Assembly (NCBI RefSeq): GCF_943192945.1
Contig: NZ_CALPCE010000002.1
Coordinates: 186,001-250,000, forward strand
Source: Anaerocaecibacter muris
GTDB lineage: Bacteria; Bacillota; Clostridia; Christensenellales; Pumilibacteraceae
Length of the DNA stretch: 64,000 nucleotides
Direction: 5' to 3'
The notes beneath the pieces were generated by a model. It made no database searches. It was given only the letters and a program-made list of their open reading frames with translations, and was not told the origin of the DNA. Below, one piece after another: positions 1 to 7,326 of this stretch (position 1 is the first letter of the stretch; each line of letters opens with the position of its first letter). A program made the position numbers and the translations under genes.

Positions 1-1
1 T

Positions 2-1876
2 ATGGAGTCCATCGACGGCGTTATTGCGTATATCGACAATCCCAGAATTACGCTTAAAGAAATTATGAAGATTGTTAAGGGTCCCGACTTCCCGACGGGC
101 GGCGTGATTATCCCGACGGAGCTTGCGCACGCTTACGAAACGGGCAAGGGCAAAGTCGCCATCCGCGCCAAACTCCATATCGAAAACGACAACGACAAAA
201 AGATTATCGTTATAGACGAAATACCTTACGGCGTAAACAAATCGCAGCTTTTGGAAAGCATAATAAAAGTGCGCGAGGACAAGAAAGGCGTGCTGTCGGG
301 CATTACCGACGTAGTGGACGAATCCGACCGCGTGGGCATGCGCGCCGTCATAAAAATCAAGCGCGACAGCGACCCCAAAGAGATTATCAACGCGCTGTTT
401 AAGTATACCAACCTCGCCACAAACTTCTCGTTCAACATGGTCGCAATCGCCGACGGCAAACCCCAGCTCATGGGCTTGCTCGACATAATCGCGTACTATG
501 TCAACTATCAACGCGAAGTCGTTCTGCGCCGAACGAAGTACGAACTGGACGCGGCAAGAAAGCGCGAGCATATTTTGGAAGGGCTTGTCATAGCCGTTCG
601 CAATATAGACGAAGTTATAAAAATCATCAAGGCAAGCCCTAATACGACCGCCGCGAAAGAAGCGTTGCGCAAGCGGTTCGAGCTGTCGGAAGTACAGGCG
701 CAAGCCGTTTTGGACATGCGCCTCGCGCGGCTTACGCACTTGGAAATATTTAAGCTCGAAAAGGAGCTTGCGGACGTCAGAAGCGAAATAGCGCGGCTTG
801 AAGCGATTATCGCGTCCAAGAAACTGCAAATGGAGCTTGTAAAAACCGAGCTTTTGGGCATAAGAAAGCAGTACCGTGAAAACCGCAAATCGGCTATCGT
901 TCAGTCCGTCGAACAGTACGTTATTCCGAGCGACGACGAAAAACCGACGTTCGAGTACGTCGTTGCCGCCAATGCGAATAAACAGCTCAAAAAGATGCTT
1001 GTCAAAAACTTTACAATGGCGACAAAGGACTTTACCGACACTTCCACGCTCAACGAAATTTGCAACTGTATTGTGCGCGCGAAGTCCACGGACAGGGTTT
1101 TCTGCTTTACCAACCTCGGCAACTGCTACAAGATAGACGTAGAGGCTATACCCGACGGCAAGTGGCGCGAAAAGGGCGCGGACCTCAAAAAGATTGTCGC
1201 GGACGCGGTGGACGGCGAATATCCCGTGTACATGCGCCTCGTCGAGGAAAAACTGCCCAAGGGCAATATCCTGTTCTATACCAAACTCGGCATGGTCAAA
1301 AAGTCGCCGTGGAGCGAATACGGCGTGGTCAAGTCGGCGTTTGCCGCGACCAAACTGCGCGACGGCGACTGCGTCATAGCCATGGAGGACGAGGCGGAAG
1401 GCGCGTCGCTTATGATAGTCACCAAGTACGGCATGTGTCTTAACGCCGATATGTCGGACGTGCCCGCGCAAAACCGTATCGCTACGGGCGTAAGGTGCAT
1501 GTCGCTCGGCGAGGGCGACGAGTGCGTGCTCATTAAGCAGGTCAACGGCGACGGCGAAATCGCGCTGTGTACCGACCGCGGTTTTGCAAAACGCATACTC
1601 GTCAGTCAAATCGATGTAATGGGCAGATACCGCAAGGGCATTAAGATTATCGACTTTGCCAAGGGCAAGACCGATAACGGCAAGTGTATCGCCTATGCCG
1701 CGATAGTCACCGTTCCGTTCAAAGTCGTGCTCAACGTGGACGACGAATATCTGACCGCGTATTCGACCGAGAACTTTACGATAGAAAACCGCACGCACGG
1801 CGGCAAGCCGTTGCTTAAAGGCAGACACAGCGTCGCCGCGGGCTATGCTTATAACGATAAACTGATTAACGGATAA
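2..1876 (+). CDS. Type IIA topoisomerase A subunit (GyrA/ParC family), 5' truncated
   Basis: This is the DNA-cleaving and wrapping subunit of DNA gyrase or topoisomerase IV, with the N-terminal part outside the window. The first visible residues (ESIDGVIAYIDNP, then PDFPTGG) match the middle of the breakage-reunion domain, after the active-site Tyr, so the ATG at base 2 is internal and not the start. The tower and coiled-coil region follows at about residues 170-300, then a C-terminal beta-pinwheel from about residue 310. The GyrA box, normally QRRGGKG, is degenerate (GRYRKGIKI near residue 545), which leans toward ParC or a divergent GyrA; the two cannot be separated here. A strong hairpin terminator follows the stop. 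Family call is secure, paralogue choice is not. Confidence 0.9.
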   Translation: MESIDGVIAYIDNPRITLKEIMKIVKGPDFPTGGVIIPTELAHAYETGKGKVAIRAKLHIENDNDKKIIVIDEIPYGVNKSQLLESIIKVREDKKGVLSGITDVVDESDRVGMRAVIKIKRDSDPKEIINALFKYTNLATNFSFNMVAIADGKPQLMGLLDIIAYYVNYQREVVLRRTKYELDAARKREHILEGLVIAVRNIDEVIKIIKASPNTTAAKEALRKRFELSEVQAQAVLDMRLARLTHLEIFKLEKELADVRSEIARLEAIIASKKLQMELVKTELLGIRKQYRENRKSAIVQSVEQYVIPSDDEKPTFEYVVAANANKQLKKMLVKNFTMATKDFTDTSTLNEICNCIVRAKSTDRVFCFTNLGNCYKIDVEAIPDGKWREKGADLKKIVADAVDGEYPVYMRLVEEKLPKGNILFYTKLGMVKKSPWSEYGVVKSAFAATKLRDGDCVIAMEDEAEGASLMIVTKYGMCLNADMSDVPAQNRIATGVRCMSLGEGDECVLIKQVNGDGEIALCTDRGFAKRILVSQIDVMGRYRKGIKIIDFAKGKTDNGKCIAYAAIVTVPFKVVLNVDDEYLTAYSTENFTIENRTHGGKPLLKGRHSVAAGYAYNDKLING

Positions 1877-1924
1877 ATAATAAACAAAAATAAAAAGATA
1901 ATAGATAAGAGATAAAAATTGAGG

Positions 1925-1957
1925 AAGGCTTGCGCACAGCGCAAGCCTTGATTTTAT
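1925..1957 (+). terminator. Rho-independent terminator of the topoisomerase gene
   Basis: An 11-bp perfect stem (AAGGCTTGCGC, loop ACA, GCGCAAGCCTT) is followed by GATTTTATT. The flanking sequence (a run of ataagagataaaa, then gagg) is the same module seen before hairpins at 19.3, 37.3, 37.6 and 48.5 kb, so this terminator belongs to a dispersed repeat family. Confidence 0.75.
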
Positions 1958-1974
1958 TAGAAAAGGAATGCTTA

Positions 1975-2036
1975 TACCCCCCATCATTCCGAGCCTGTCG
2001 AGGAATCAAGGCGAACCGCCGCAGAAAGAGTATGCA
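1975..2036. repeat. Partial copy of the dispersed CATCATT-type intergenic repeat
   Basis: The sequence starts with CCCCCATCATTCCGAG and runs through a GAGGAATC and AAGGCGAACCGCCGCA block also seen at 19.4-20.2, 37.4-38.1, 48.6 and 57.5-58.2 kb. Only the left half is present; the closing AATGATGGG end is missing. It lies between the topoisomerase terminator and the lytic transglycosylase. The rest of the 1877-2113 gap is AT-rich and holds no gene I can support. Confidence 0.6.
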
Positions 2037-2113
2037 AAACTTAAACGTTTGACGGTGTTATTATAATTCCTAATTGAATTATATAATTCCCGTTCGGTAC
2101 ATAAACTATCGGT

Positions 2114-2626
2114 ATGAAAGGTAAGGTTATGCGCGCAGTGACCGCGACGGCGGCGGTGCTGTCGGCAGGGATAGTCGTAGCTGCGGTTGCGCTGTGTATT
2201 GTTTTCCCTAATAAGTACGCGGACAAGCTGAACGCCGCGGCGGACGAATTCGGGCTGGACCGCGCGCTCGTTCGGTCGGTCGTGTGGGCTGAAAGCAAGT
2301 TCGACCCGTCCGCCAAATCGGACAAGGGCGCGTCCGGGCTTATGCAGTTGATGCCCGAAACGTTTGCGGCGTGCGCGACGGCGTTGAACATAGACGGCGC
2401 GGAGAATAAAATTTTCGACCCCGAAACGTCGCTGCGGTGCGGGTGCTATTATTTGTCGCTTATGCTCGATAAATTCGACGGCGACGTGAACGCCGCACTC
2501 ATGGCGTACAATGCGGGCGAGCAGAATGCGCGCAAATTCCTCGCGGGCGAGGCGGTGTTTCCCGAAACGCGCAAGTATTTATCGGATATAAAACTGGCTA
2601 AACGCGTGTACGGGTTGTTTCGTTAG
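2114..2626 (+). CDS. Lytic transglycosylase, SLT domain, membrane-anchored
   Basis: It probably cleaves the MurNAc-GlcNAc bond of peptidoglycan outside the cytoplasmic membrane. The 170-residue protein has an N-terminal membrane segment (about residues 8-30) and an SLT/goose-lysozyme-like domain: FGLDRALVRSVVWAESKF holds the catalytic Glu, GASGLMQLMP is the family's second motif, and ALMAYNAGE the third. No good ribosome site precedes the ATG. A TAAACT box at 2102-2107 ends 6 nt upstream, fitting the leaderless pattern seen elsewhere in the window, although its -35 is poor. The last 29 bp overlap the end of the convergent coaE gene. Confidence 0.88.
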   Translation: MKGKVMRAVTATAAVLSAGIVVAAVALCIVFPNKYADKLNAAADEFGLDRALVRSVVWAESKFDPSAKSDKGASGLMQLMPETFAACATALNIDGAENKIFDPETSLRCGCYYLSLMLDKFDGDVNAALMAYNAGEQNARKFLAGEAVFPETRKYLSDIKLAKRVYGLFR

Positions 2627-3251
2627 TCGCGGTTAATTGGTTAAACAGTTCGATTATTTCCGCTCTGAACTCGTGGGGCGGAACGTCGGACGGCACTATA
2701 AAATCGGATAGTGCGGCGCGTTCCGTGTCGGGGATTTGCGCGTCTATCATAGCTTGCGCGGCGGCTATCGTTATGCCGTCGCGTTGCGCTATGCGCTCGG
2801 CGCGTATGTTTCTCGGACAGTACACGCACACCGTTACGTCGCACAGCCGCGCGAGTGCGCTTTCAAACAACAGCGGCGCGGACAGCACGACGGGCGGCGT
2901 GCAAGCTGTTATTTGCGCGCGTATTTCCCGCGTTATCAGCGGGTGAGTGTATTCGTTAAGGCGCAGGCGTCGGCGCGCGTCTGCGGCAATTACGGCGCGT
3001 AACGCGGCGCGGTCGAGCGCTCCGTTGTTTTCGGCTTGCGGAAACATTTGTAAAATTGCGCGTTCGCCGTCGGTGCCGCGCGCGAACATTGCGCGCGAAA
3101 TTTCGTCCGCGTCGATCACCGTAAAACCCGCCGCGCGCAGTGCGTCGGTGGCGACGGTCTTGCCGCTGCCTATGCCGCCCGTTATGCCTATAACGTTTAT
3201 TTGCTTGCCGCGGATTTGTTTTAAATCGCGTTCGTTGCGTTTAAAGTTCAT
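2598..3251 (-). CDS. coaE: Dephospho-CoA kinase
   Basis: It catalyses the last step of coenzyme A synthesis, ATP-dependent phosphorylation of the 3'-OH of dephospho-CoA, in the cytoplasm. The P-loop GITGGIGSGKT lies at about residues 23-33. FTVIDADEISR follows, then the CoaE-typical YTHPLI, and a lid region rich in Arg (NIRAERIAQRDG). Its length of 217 residues is slightly above the usual 200 because of about 18 N-terminal residues before the beta1 strand; a later start cannot be excluded. It begins 6 nt after the polA stop and is surely cotranscribed with it. The order polA-coaE (with a transglycosylase nearby) is typical of Bacillota. Confidence 0.93.
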   Translation of the reverse strand: MNFKRNERDLKQIRGKQINVIGITGGIGSGKTVATDALRAAGFTVIDADEISRAMFARGTDGERAILQMFPQAENNGALDRAALRAVIAADARRRLRLNEYTHPLITREIRAQITACTPPVVLSAPLLFESALARLCDVTVCVYCPRNIRAERIAQRDGITIAAAQAMIDAQIPDTERAALSDFIVPSDVPPHEFRAEIIELFNQLTATNETTRTRV

Positions 3252-3257
3252 AGCGCG

Positions 3258-5756
3258 CTATTTGCACTCCATCCAATTTTTGCCGACCGCGACAACCACG
3301 TTGAGCGGCACGGACAGCGCAACTGCGCCTTCCATTTCCGATTTGAGTATGTCTATAACCTCGTCCACCTCGTCCGCCGCCGCGTCCACGATAAGCTCGT
3401 CGTGCACCTGTAATATCAGTTTGGACTTCATGTTTTTCAATCGGTTATCGACGCGCACCATGGCTATTTTTATTATGTCGGCGGCGGTACCCTGTAACGG
3501 CGTGTTCATGGCGACGCGCTCGCCGAACTTGCGCTCCGCGTACTTTGCGGAATTAAGTTCGGGGATTGTTCTGCGTCTGCCGTACAGTGTGACGGCGTAG
3601 CCGCGCGACTTGGCTTCCTCTACAAGCCCGTCGAGATAGTTCTTGACGTCGGGAAAACGCTCGAAATAGCGTTTGATATATTCGTCCGCTTTCTTTTGCG
3701 AAATGTTTATGTTGTGGCTCAATCCGAAGTTGCTTATTCCGTAAACGATGCCGAAGTTGACCGCTTTGGCTTCGCGCCGCATGACGTCCGTCACTTCGCT
3801 CTGCGGCACGTCAAAGACCTCCGCCGCCGTCGATACATGTATGTCCATGCCGTTCTTGAACGCGTCGGTCATTTTAGGGTCGCCCGAAAAATGCGCGACC
3901 AGCTTTAATTCTATTTGGCTGTAATCGGCGTCGACAAGCACGTTGCCTTTTTCGCGCGGGATAAACAGCGACCGCAACATGCGCCCTTCCTCGGCGCGCG
4001 TCGGGATATTTTGCAGGTTGGGATCGGTAGACGACAGCCGTCCCGTCGTCGTCGCCATTTGATTGAAGCTCGTGTGCACCGACCCGTCGCGCCGCGCGGC
4101 TTTTTTAAGTCCGTCGATAAACGACGATTTCAGTTTGGAATTAAATCTGTATTTGAGAATTTGATCGACTATTTCGTATTCGCCCGATAGTTTTTGCAAG
4201 ACTTCGGCTTTGGTGGAGAACGACTTGGCGTGGCGTTCGGGATAGGGTATGCCCATTTCCTCGAACAGCAGGTGCGACAGTTGCTTGGGTGAGTTTAGGT
4301 TTATGTCCCTGCCGCAAAGCTCGCGTATGCGCTTTACGTTTTGTCGTTCCAGCTCGGAGAACTTTACGTCTATTTCGTCGAGCTTGTCGCGGTCGATTGC
4401 GAACCCGCGCCGCTCCATGCCGAACAGCACGTGCAACAGCGGCAATTCTATGTCGCGGTACAGCGCGGTCATGCCGCGGTCTTCGAGTTGTGCGACGCAC
4501 TCGTCGCGCAATGCGAACAGCTCGGTTGCGGTCGTCGGCGACAGGCGGTATTCCAAAAGGTATGCCATGAGCGCGACGTCGTCGGCGTGTTCCGGTACGG
4601 CGGGCGCGGCGGCGTGCATGAGCGATTTGAGATCGAACGCTATCAGCTTGCGCGAGAAAACGGGCGCAATCGCCGTCGCACAGCCCTCGACGGAAAACGC
4701 GCTCAAAAGACTGTCCGTAATGGGTGCGAAGTAGTCGTCGTTCGGTCCGAACGCAAAGTGGAATCCGTCGCGCGCAAACAGCACTGCGACTTCGTCGTAT
4801 TCGGCGGTCGCAACGAACGTTCGCAGTTCGTCGAGGTCGGAAAGCGTTATCGTGTTTGCGGGCTTGGCGACGACGGTCGGCGCGGAGTTCGTCTGCGCGT
4901 AAAGGTCGTCGCGTGCGAGCAGGGATTTAAATTCGAGGCGCGCAAAGACGTCGCGCAGCATGGCGGGAAAGGGGTAGACAAGTTTGCAGTCGTCGAGCGA
5001 AAATCTGTACAGCGGCACGTCGGTGTCGATTTTGGCGAGTTTGTACGACAAGTACGCGTTGTCCTTGTCCGCAACGAGCTTGTCGTGCCGACTGCCGGTA
5101 ATTATGTCTATGTGCGAATAGATTTCGTCGAGCGAACCGTATGTGGAAATAAGCTCGACCGCGGTCTTGTCGCCTACGCCCGAAACCCCGGGGATATTGT
5201 CCGAGCTGTCGCCCGCAAGCGCTTTGAAATCGACGACGCGGTCGGCGGCGACCCCGAAAACATCGGATACCGTTTCGGGCGAAACGTCCAAAATTTCGGA
5301 TATGCCTTTTTTGGTGAGCAGTGCGTGCGTGGACGAATTGACAAGCTGTAAGCTGTCGCGGTCGCCCGTCAGAATATACGTGAATACGCTCGATCGCCGC
5401 GCGAGCGTGCCTATTATGTCGTCCGCTTCGTAGCCTTCGAGTTCGTAAGTTTTGATGTGCATGGCGGCAAGCACTTTTTTGAGCGTGCCCATTTGCGCCG
5501 CAAGGTCGGTCGGCATGGGTTTTCGCGTCGCCTTGTAAAGCGGCGTCATTTTGTGCCGAAAAGTCGGCGCGTGCACGTCGAACGCCGCCGCGATGTATTT
5601 GGGTTTGTACTGATCGATTAGTTTGACTAACATGGTAGTAAAACCGTACACCGCGCCGATAGGCTCGCCGCGTGAGGTCGTCATGCCCGGCATGGCGTAA
5701 AACGCGCGGTTGACCAACGAATTGGCGTCTATAACTATAAAACTGTCTTTTTCCAT
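3258..5756 (-). CDS. polA: DNA polymerase I, proofreading site degenerate
   Basis: This is the repair and Okazaki-fragment-processing polymerase. Residues 1-290 form the 5'-3' exonuclease (IDANSLVNRAFYAMP; YEADDIIGT; GDSSDNIPGVSGVG). Residues about 295-465 occupy the place of the 3'-5' exonuclease, but the DxE motif is replaced by YDEVAVLFARD and the exo II Asp context by FDLKSL, so proofreading is probably absent, as in Bacillus-type Pol I. The polymerase domain has motif A (VDADYSQIELKL), motif B (RREAKAVNFGIVYG) and motif C (QVHDEL). At 832 residues it is slightly short for the family. The ATG lies 6 nt from a -10 box, so the mRNA is probably leaderless. Confidence 0.96.
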   Translation of the reverse strand: MEKDSFIVIDANSLVNRAFYAMPGMTTSRGEPIGAVYGFTTMLVKLIDQYKPKYIAAAFDVHAPTFRHKMTPLYKATRKPMPTDLAAQMGTLKKVLAAMHIKTYELEGYEADDIIGTLARRSSVFTYILTGDRDSLQLVNSSTHALLTKKGISEILDVSPETVSDVFGVAADRVVDFKALAGDSSDNIPGVSGVGDKTAVELISTYGSLDEIYSHIDIITGSRHDKLVADKDNAYLSYKLAKIDTDVPLYRFSLDDCKLVYPFPAMLRDVFARLEFKSLLARDDLYAQTNSAPTVVAKPANTITLSDLDELRTFVATAEYDEVAVLFARDGFHFAFGPNDDYFAPITDSLLSAFSVEGCATAIAPVFSRKLIAFDLKSLMHAAAPAVPEHADDVALMAYLLEYRLSPTTATELFALRDECVAQLEDRGMTALYRDIELPLLHVLFGMERRGFAIDRDKLDEIDVKFSELERQNVKRIRELCGRDINLNSPKQLSHLLFEEMGIPYPERHAKSFSTKAEVLQKLSGEYEIVDQILKYRFNSKLKSSFIDGLKKAARRDGSVHTSFNQMATTTGRLSSTDPNLQNIPTRAEEGRMLRSLFIPREKGNVLVDADYSQIELKLVAHFSGDPKMTDAFKNGMDIHVSTAAEVFDVPQSEVTDVMRREAKAVNFGIVYGISNFGLSHNINISQKKADEYIKRYFERFPDVKNYLDGLVEEAKSRGYAVTLYGRRRTIPELNSAKYAERKFGERVAMNTPLQGTAADIIKIAMVRVDNRLKNMKSKLILQVHDELIVDAAADEVDEVIDILKSEMEGAVALSVPLNVVVAVGKNWMECK

Positions 5757-5762
5757 AGGGAT

Positions 5763-5791
5763 AGTATACTACAATCCCGCAAAAAGAGCAA
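5763..5791 (-). promoter_or_regulatory. polA promoter, -10 box 6 nt from the start codon
   Basis: On the minus strand TTGCTC (5786-5791), a 17-nt spacer and TATACT (5763-5768) are followed by only 6 nt before the polA ATG. Transcription should start at or next to the A of the ATG. No Shine-Dalgarno sequence fits in between. Confidence 0.7.
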
Positions 5792-5843
5792 CACCGCGGC
5801 GTATAATTTTAAAAATATATGCGGGCAAACCCCGTTAAAACGG

Positions 5844-5872
5844 TTGACAATCCCGATAAATTTTGCTATTAT
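5844..5872 (+). promoter_or_regulatory. Promoter of tRNA-Ala
   Basis: TTGACA (5844-5849), a 17-nt spacer and TATTAT (5867-5872) lie 17 nt upstream of the mature tRNA-Ala 5' end. Confidence 0.7.
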
Positions 5873-5889
5873 TGATAACGGTTCCGCAT

Positions 5890-5965
5890 GGGGATTTAGC
5901 TCAGTTGGTAGAGCATCTGCTTTGCAAGCAGAGGGTCAGCGGTTCGAGTCCGCTAATCTCCACCA
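5890..5965 (+). tRNA. tRNA-Ala (anticodon TGC)
   Basis: The 7-bp acceptor stem (GGGGATT with AATCTCC, one G-U pair), D arm, anticodon stem TCTGC/GCAGA around loop TTTGCAA, T arm with GGTTCGAGTCC and an encoded CCA end are all present. In many bacteria this tRNA sits in the 16S-23S spacer; here it stands alone, next to tRNA-Ile. Confidence 0.97.
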
Positions 5966-6053
5966 CAACTACCCAAACTCCGTGCGGTCGAAGTAGTTAA
6001 GCAACGCAAAGATAAGTGCCGACAGGAAAACACAACTAACAATTCAATAATAA

Positions 6054-6135
6054 AGGAATGTAGTTCAGCTGTCGAGCACCACCCTGATACGAAGCACGAG
6101 CGAAGCGAGTATAAGGTGGGGGTCGTGGTTCGACG
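6054..6135 (+). pseudogene. Broken tRNA-Ile copy with a 24-nt insertion in the anticodon loop
   Basis: The sequence matches the intact tRNA-Ile at 6188 (AGGAATGTAG, GAGCACCACCCTGAT, AAGGTGGGGGTC) and shares its upstream flank, so it is a tandem duplicate. Between CTGAT and AAGGTGG it has 24 extra bases (6089-6112), the D arm is altered, and after GTGGTTCGA the T arm and acceptor 3' strand no longer match. The bases 3' of the anticodon stem cannot fold into a normal tRNA. It may still be transcribed from the tRNA-Ala promoter. Confidence 0.75.
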
Positions 6136-6187
6136 CAGAGCGAAACGACGGTAAACAAACATCTTACAACAATTTAATAAGACATAA

Positions 6188-6264
6188 AGGAATGTAGCTC
6201 AGCAGGTTAGAGCACCACCCTGATAAGGTGGGGGTCGGTGGTTCGAGTCCACTCATTCCTACCA
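6188..6264 (+). tRNA. tRNA-Ile (anticodon GAT)
   Basis: The acceptor AGGAATG pairs perfectly with CATTCCT. The D arm GCTC/GAGC, anticodon stem CCACC/GGTGG with loop CTGATAA (GAT), T arm GGTGG/CCACT and an encoded CCA are present. Its 3' end is part of a long inverted repeat that forms the downstream terminator. Confidence 0.97.
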
Positions 6265-6308
6265 ACGAAACGACCCAACGGGTCGTTTTTCGTTGGTAGG
6301 AATGAGTG
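6250..6308 (+). terminator. Terminator hairpin that includes the 3' end of tRNA-Ile
   Basis: The core stem CGACCC/GGGTCG followed by TTTTT is a normal terminator. The inverted repeat, however, continues outward through CGTTGGT to GGTAGGAATGAGTG, the reverse complement of the tRNA's own last bases CACTCATTCCTACC. This gives a stem of about 27 bp with a 2-nt bulge. In the longer transcript the acceptor and T-arm 3' strand could pair with this tail instead of with the tRNA 5' half. Confidence 0.75.
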
Positions 6309-6377
6309 CCTAAATGAAGAAAAGCGGCATGCTTGTTATTATCAGTTCGCCGTACAAATACATTGTAATTATTTATA

Positions 6378-6406
6378 TTGACTTATGTAATAATTTCCGT
6401 TATAAT
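6378..6406 (+). promoter_or_regulatory. Promoter of the zinc-ribbon gene
   Basis: TTGACT (6378-6383), a 17-nt spacer and a perfect TATAAT (6401-6406) lie about 32 nt upstream of the start codon, leaving room for the strong AAGGAGGT ribosome site. Confidence 0.8.
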
Positions 6407-6437
6407 AATTATATAAATTATTAAGGAGGTAAATTAT

Positions 6438-6563
6438 ATGTCTACATACACGTACTACCATTGCTATAAGTGCGGGTATCACGGTACGAATGCAAATGGG
6501 GGAAAATGCCCAAATTGCGGTAGCGAAGACTATCATGCAGATCAAGAACAGGAACAAGATTAA
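6438..6563 (+). CDS. 41-residue zinc-ribbon microprotein
   Basis: The ATG at 6438 follows AAGGAGGT at ideal spacing and a consensus promoter, so translation is well supported. The product reads MSTYTYYHCYKCGYH, then a short loop and KCPNCGSED, ending in an acidic DQEQEQD tail. Two CxxC pairs 11 residues apart (Cys9/Cys12 and Cys24/Cys27) predict one zinc ribbon (rubredoxin-like knuckles). There is no other domain, signal peptide or membrane segment. A strong terminator follows, so it is monocistronic. The function is unknown; it could be a nucleic-acid or protein adaptor. Confidence 0.78.
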   Translation: MSTYTYYHCYKCGYHGTNANGGKCPNCGSEDYHADQEQEQD

Positions 6564-6595
6564 AATTCGTTTTAGATTGGATATGCTCTACCACG

Positions 6596-6622
6596 AAAAA
6601 GCCGCGTAAGCGGCTTTTTTCG
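6596..6622 (+). terminator. Terminator of the zinc-ribbon gene
   Basis: AAAAAGCCGC, loop GTAA, and GCGGCTTTTTT form a 10-bp stem with a T run. Confidence 0.85.
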
Positions 6623-6684
6623 TTCAAGTGGGTGGCATGACAGTGCGGCGCGGTAGGGGCGGCGAAGGGGCGCGATAATTTTGC

Positions 6685-6736
6685 GCGATTAAAATAGTTT
6701 TAATCGCTTGCGCGGCGGCGCGATACATGATACAAT
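6685..6736 (+). promoter_or_regulatory. Flavodoxin promoter with an adjacent inverted repeat
   Basis: TTGCGC (6708-6713), a 17-nt spacer and TACAAT (6731-6736) precede the flavodoxin gene. Directly upstream, GCGATTAAAA (6685-6694), TAG, and TTTTAATCGC (6698-6707) form a perfect 10-bp inverted repeat touching the -35, which could be a regulator site. Confidence 0.5.
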
Positions 6737-6769
6737 ATTCGGGACTATATTTATTTTAAGGAGTTTGTT

Positions 6770-7252
6770 ATGAATAAAATTTTGGTTGCTTATTTTTCGT
6801 GCGGCGGCGACACCGGCGCGGTTGCAAAACAACTCGCAAAGGCGGCGGGCGCGGACTTGTTCGCCATTAAGCCCGTCGTGCCGTACACCGAAGCCGACCT
6901 CGATTGGCACGATAAAAACAGCCGCACTTCCGTCGAAATGCGCACGCTCGCGCGTCCCGAAATTGCCGACCGCGTCGAGAATATGCAGGACTATAACGTC
7001 GTGTTTGTAGGCTTCCCGATTTGGTGGTACCTCGCGCCCACGATTATCAACGGTTTTCTTGCAAGCTATGATTTTTCGGGCAAGACCGTTATTCCGTTCG
7101 CAACGAGCGGCGGCAGTGATATGTACAAAGCCGAAGCGGTGTTAAAGCCGCTTTGCTCGCCGCAGACCAACTGGAAGGACGGCAAGCTGATTGACGGCAA
7201 TGCCACCATAGACGATTTGCGCGATTGGGTTAAAGAACTCGATATTCTGTAA
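6770..7252 (+). CDS. Flavodoxin-like protein
   Basis: A 160-residue cytoplasmic flavodoxin-fold protein, likely an FMN-binding electron carrier or small oxidoreductase. The N-terminal strand ILVAYFSCGGDTGAVAKQLA is the phosphate-binding loop of the family, VVFVGFPIWWYLAP at about residues 80-93 is the typical aromatic isoalloxazine loop of the Flavodoxin_4 type, and VIPFATSGGSD is the third loop. The start is set by AAGGAG about 8 nt upstream. It stands alone between two terminators. The electron partner is not visible. Confidence 0.9.
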   Translation: MNKILVAYFSCGGDTGAVAKQLAKAAGADLFAIKPVVPYTEADLDWHDKNSRTSVEMRTLARPEIADRVENMQDYNVVFVGFPIWWYLAPTIINGFLASYDFSGKTVIPFATSGGSDMYKAEAVLKPLCSPQTNWKDGKLIDGNATIDDLRDWVKELDIL

Positions 7253-7281
7253 TCGCATAATCTATTTATATGTTAGTATAA

Positions 7282-7314
7282 CAAAAGCGGTTCGCACGGA
7301 ACCGCTTTTGTTTT
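7282..7314 (+). terminator. Bidirectional terminator between flavodoxin and ldh
   Basis: CAAAAGCGGTTC, loop GCACG and GAACCGCTTTTG form a 12-bp perfect stem with a T-rich tail on the plus strand. It serves the flavodoxin gene and, read on the other strand, the convergent ldh gene. Confidence 0.85.
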
Positions 7315-7326
7315 GTCGTTATTTTT

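Noticed and set aside
6054-6135. Functional intron-containing tRNA-Ile
   Set aside because: Apart from the insertion, the D arm and the T arm/acceptor 3' strand are damaged, so splicing would not give a functional tRNA.
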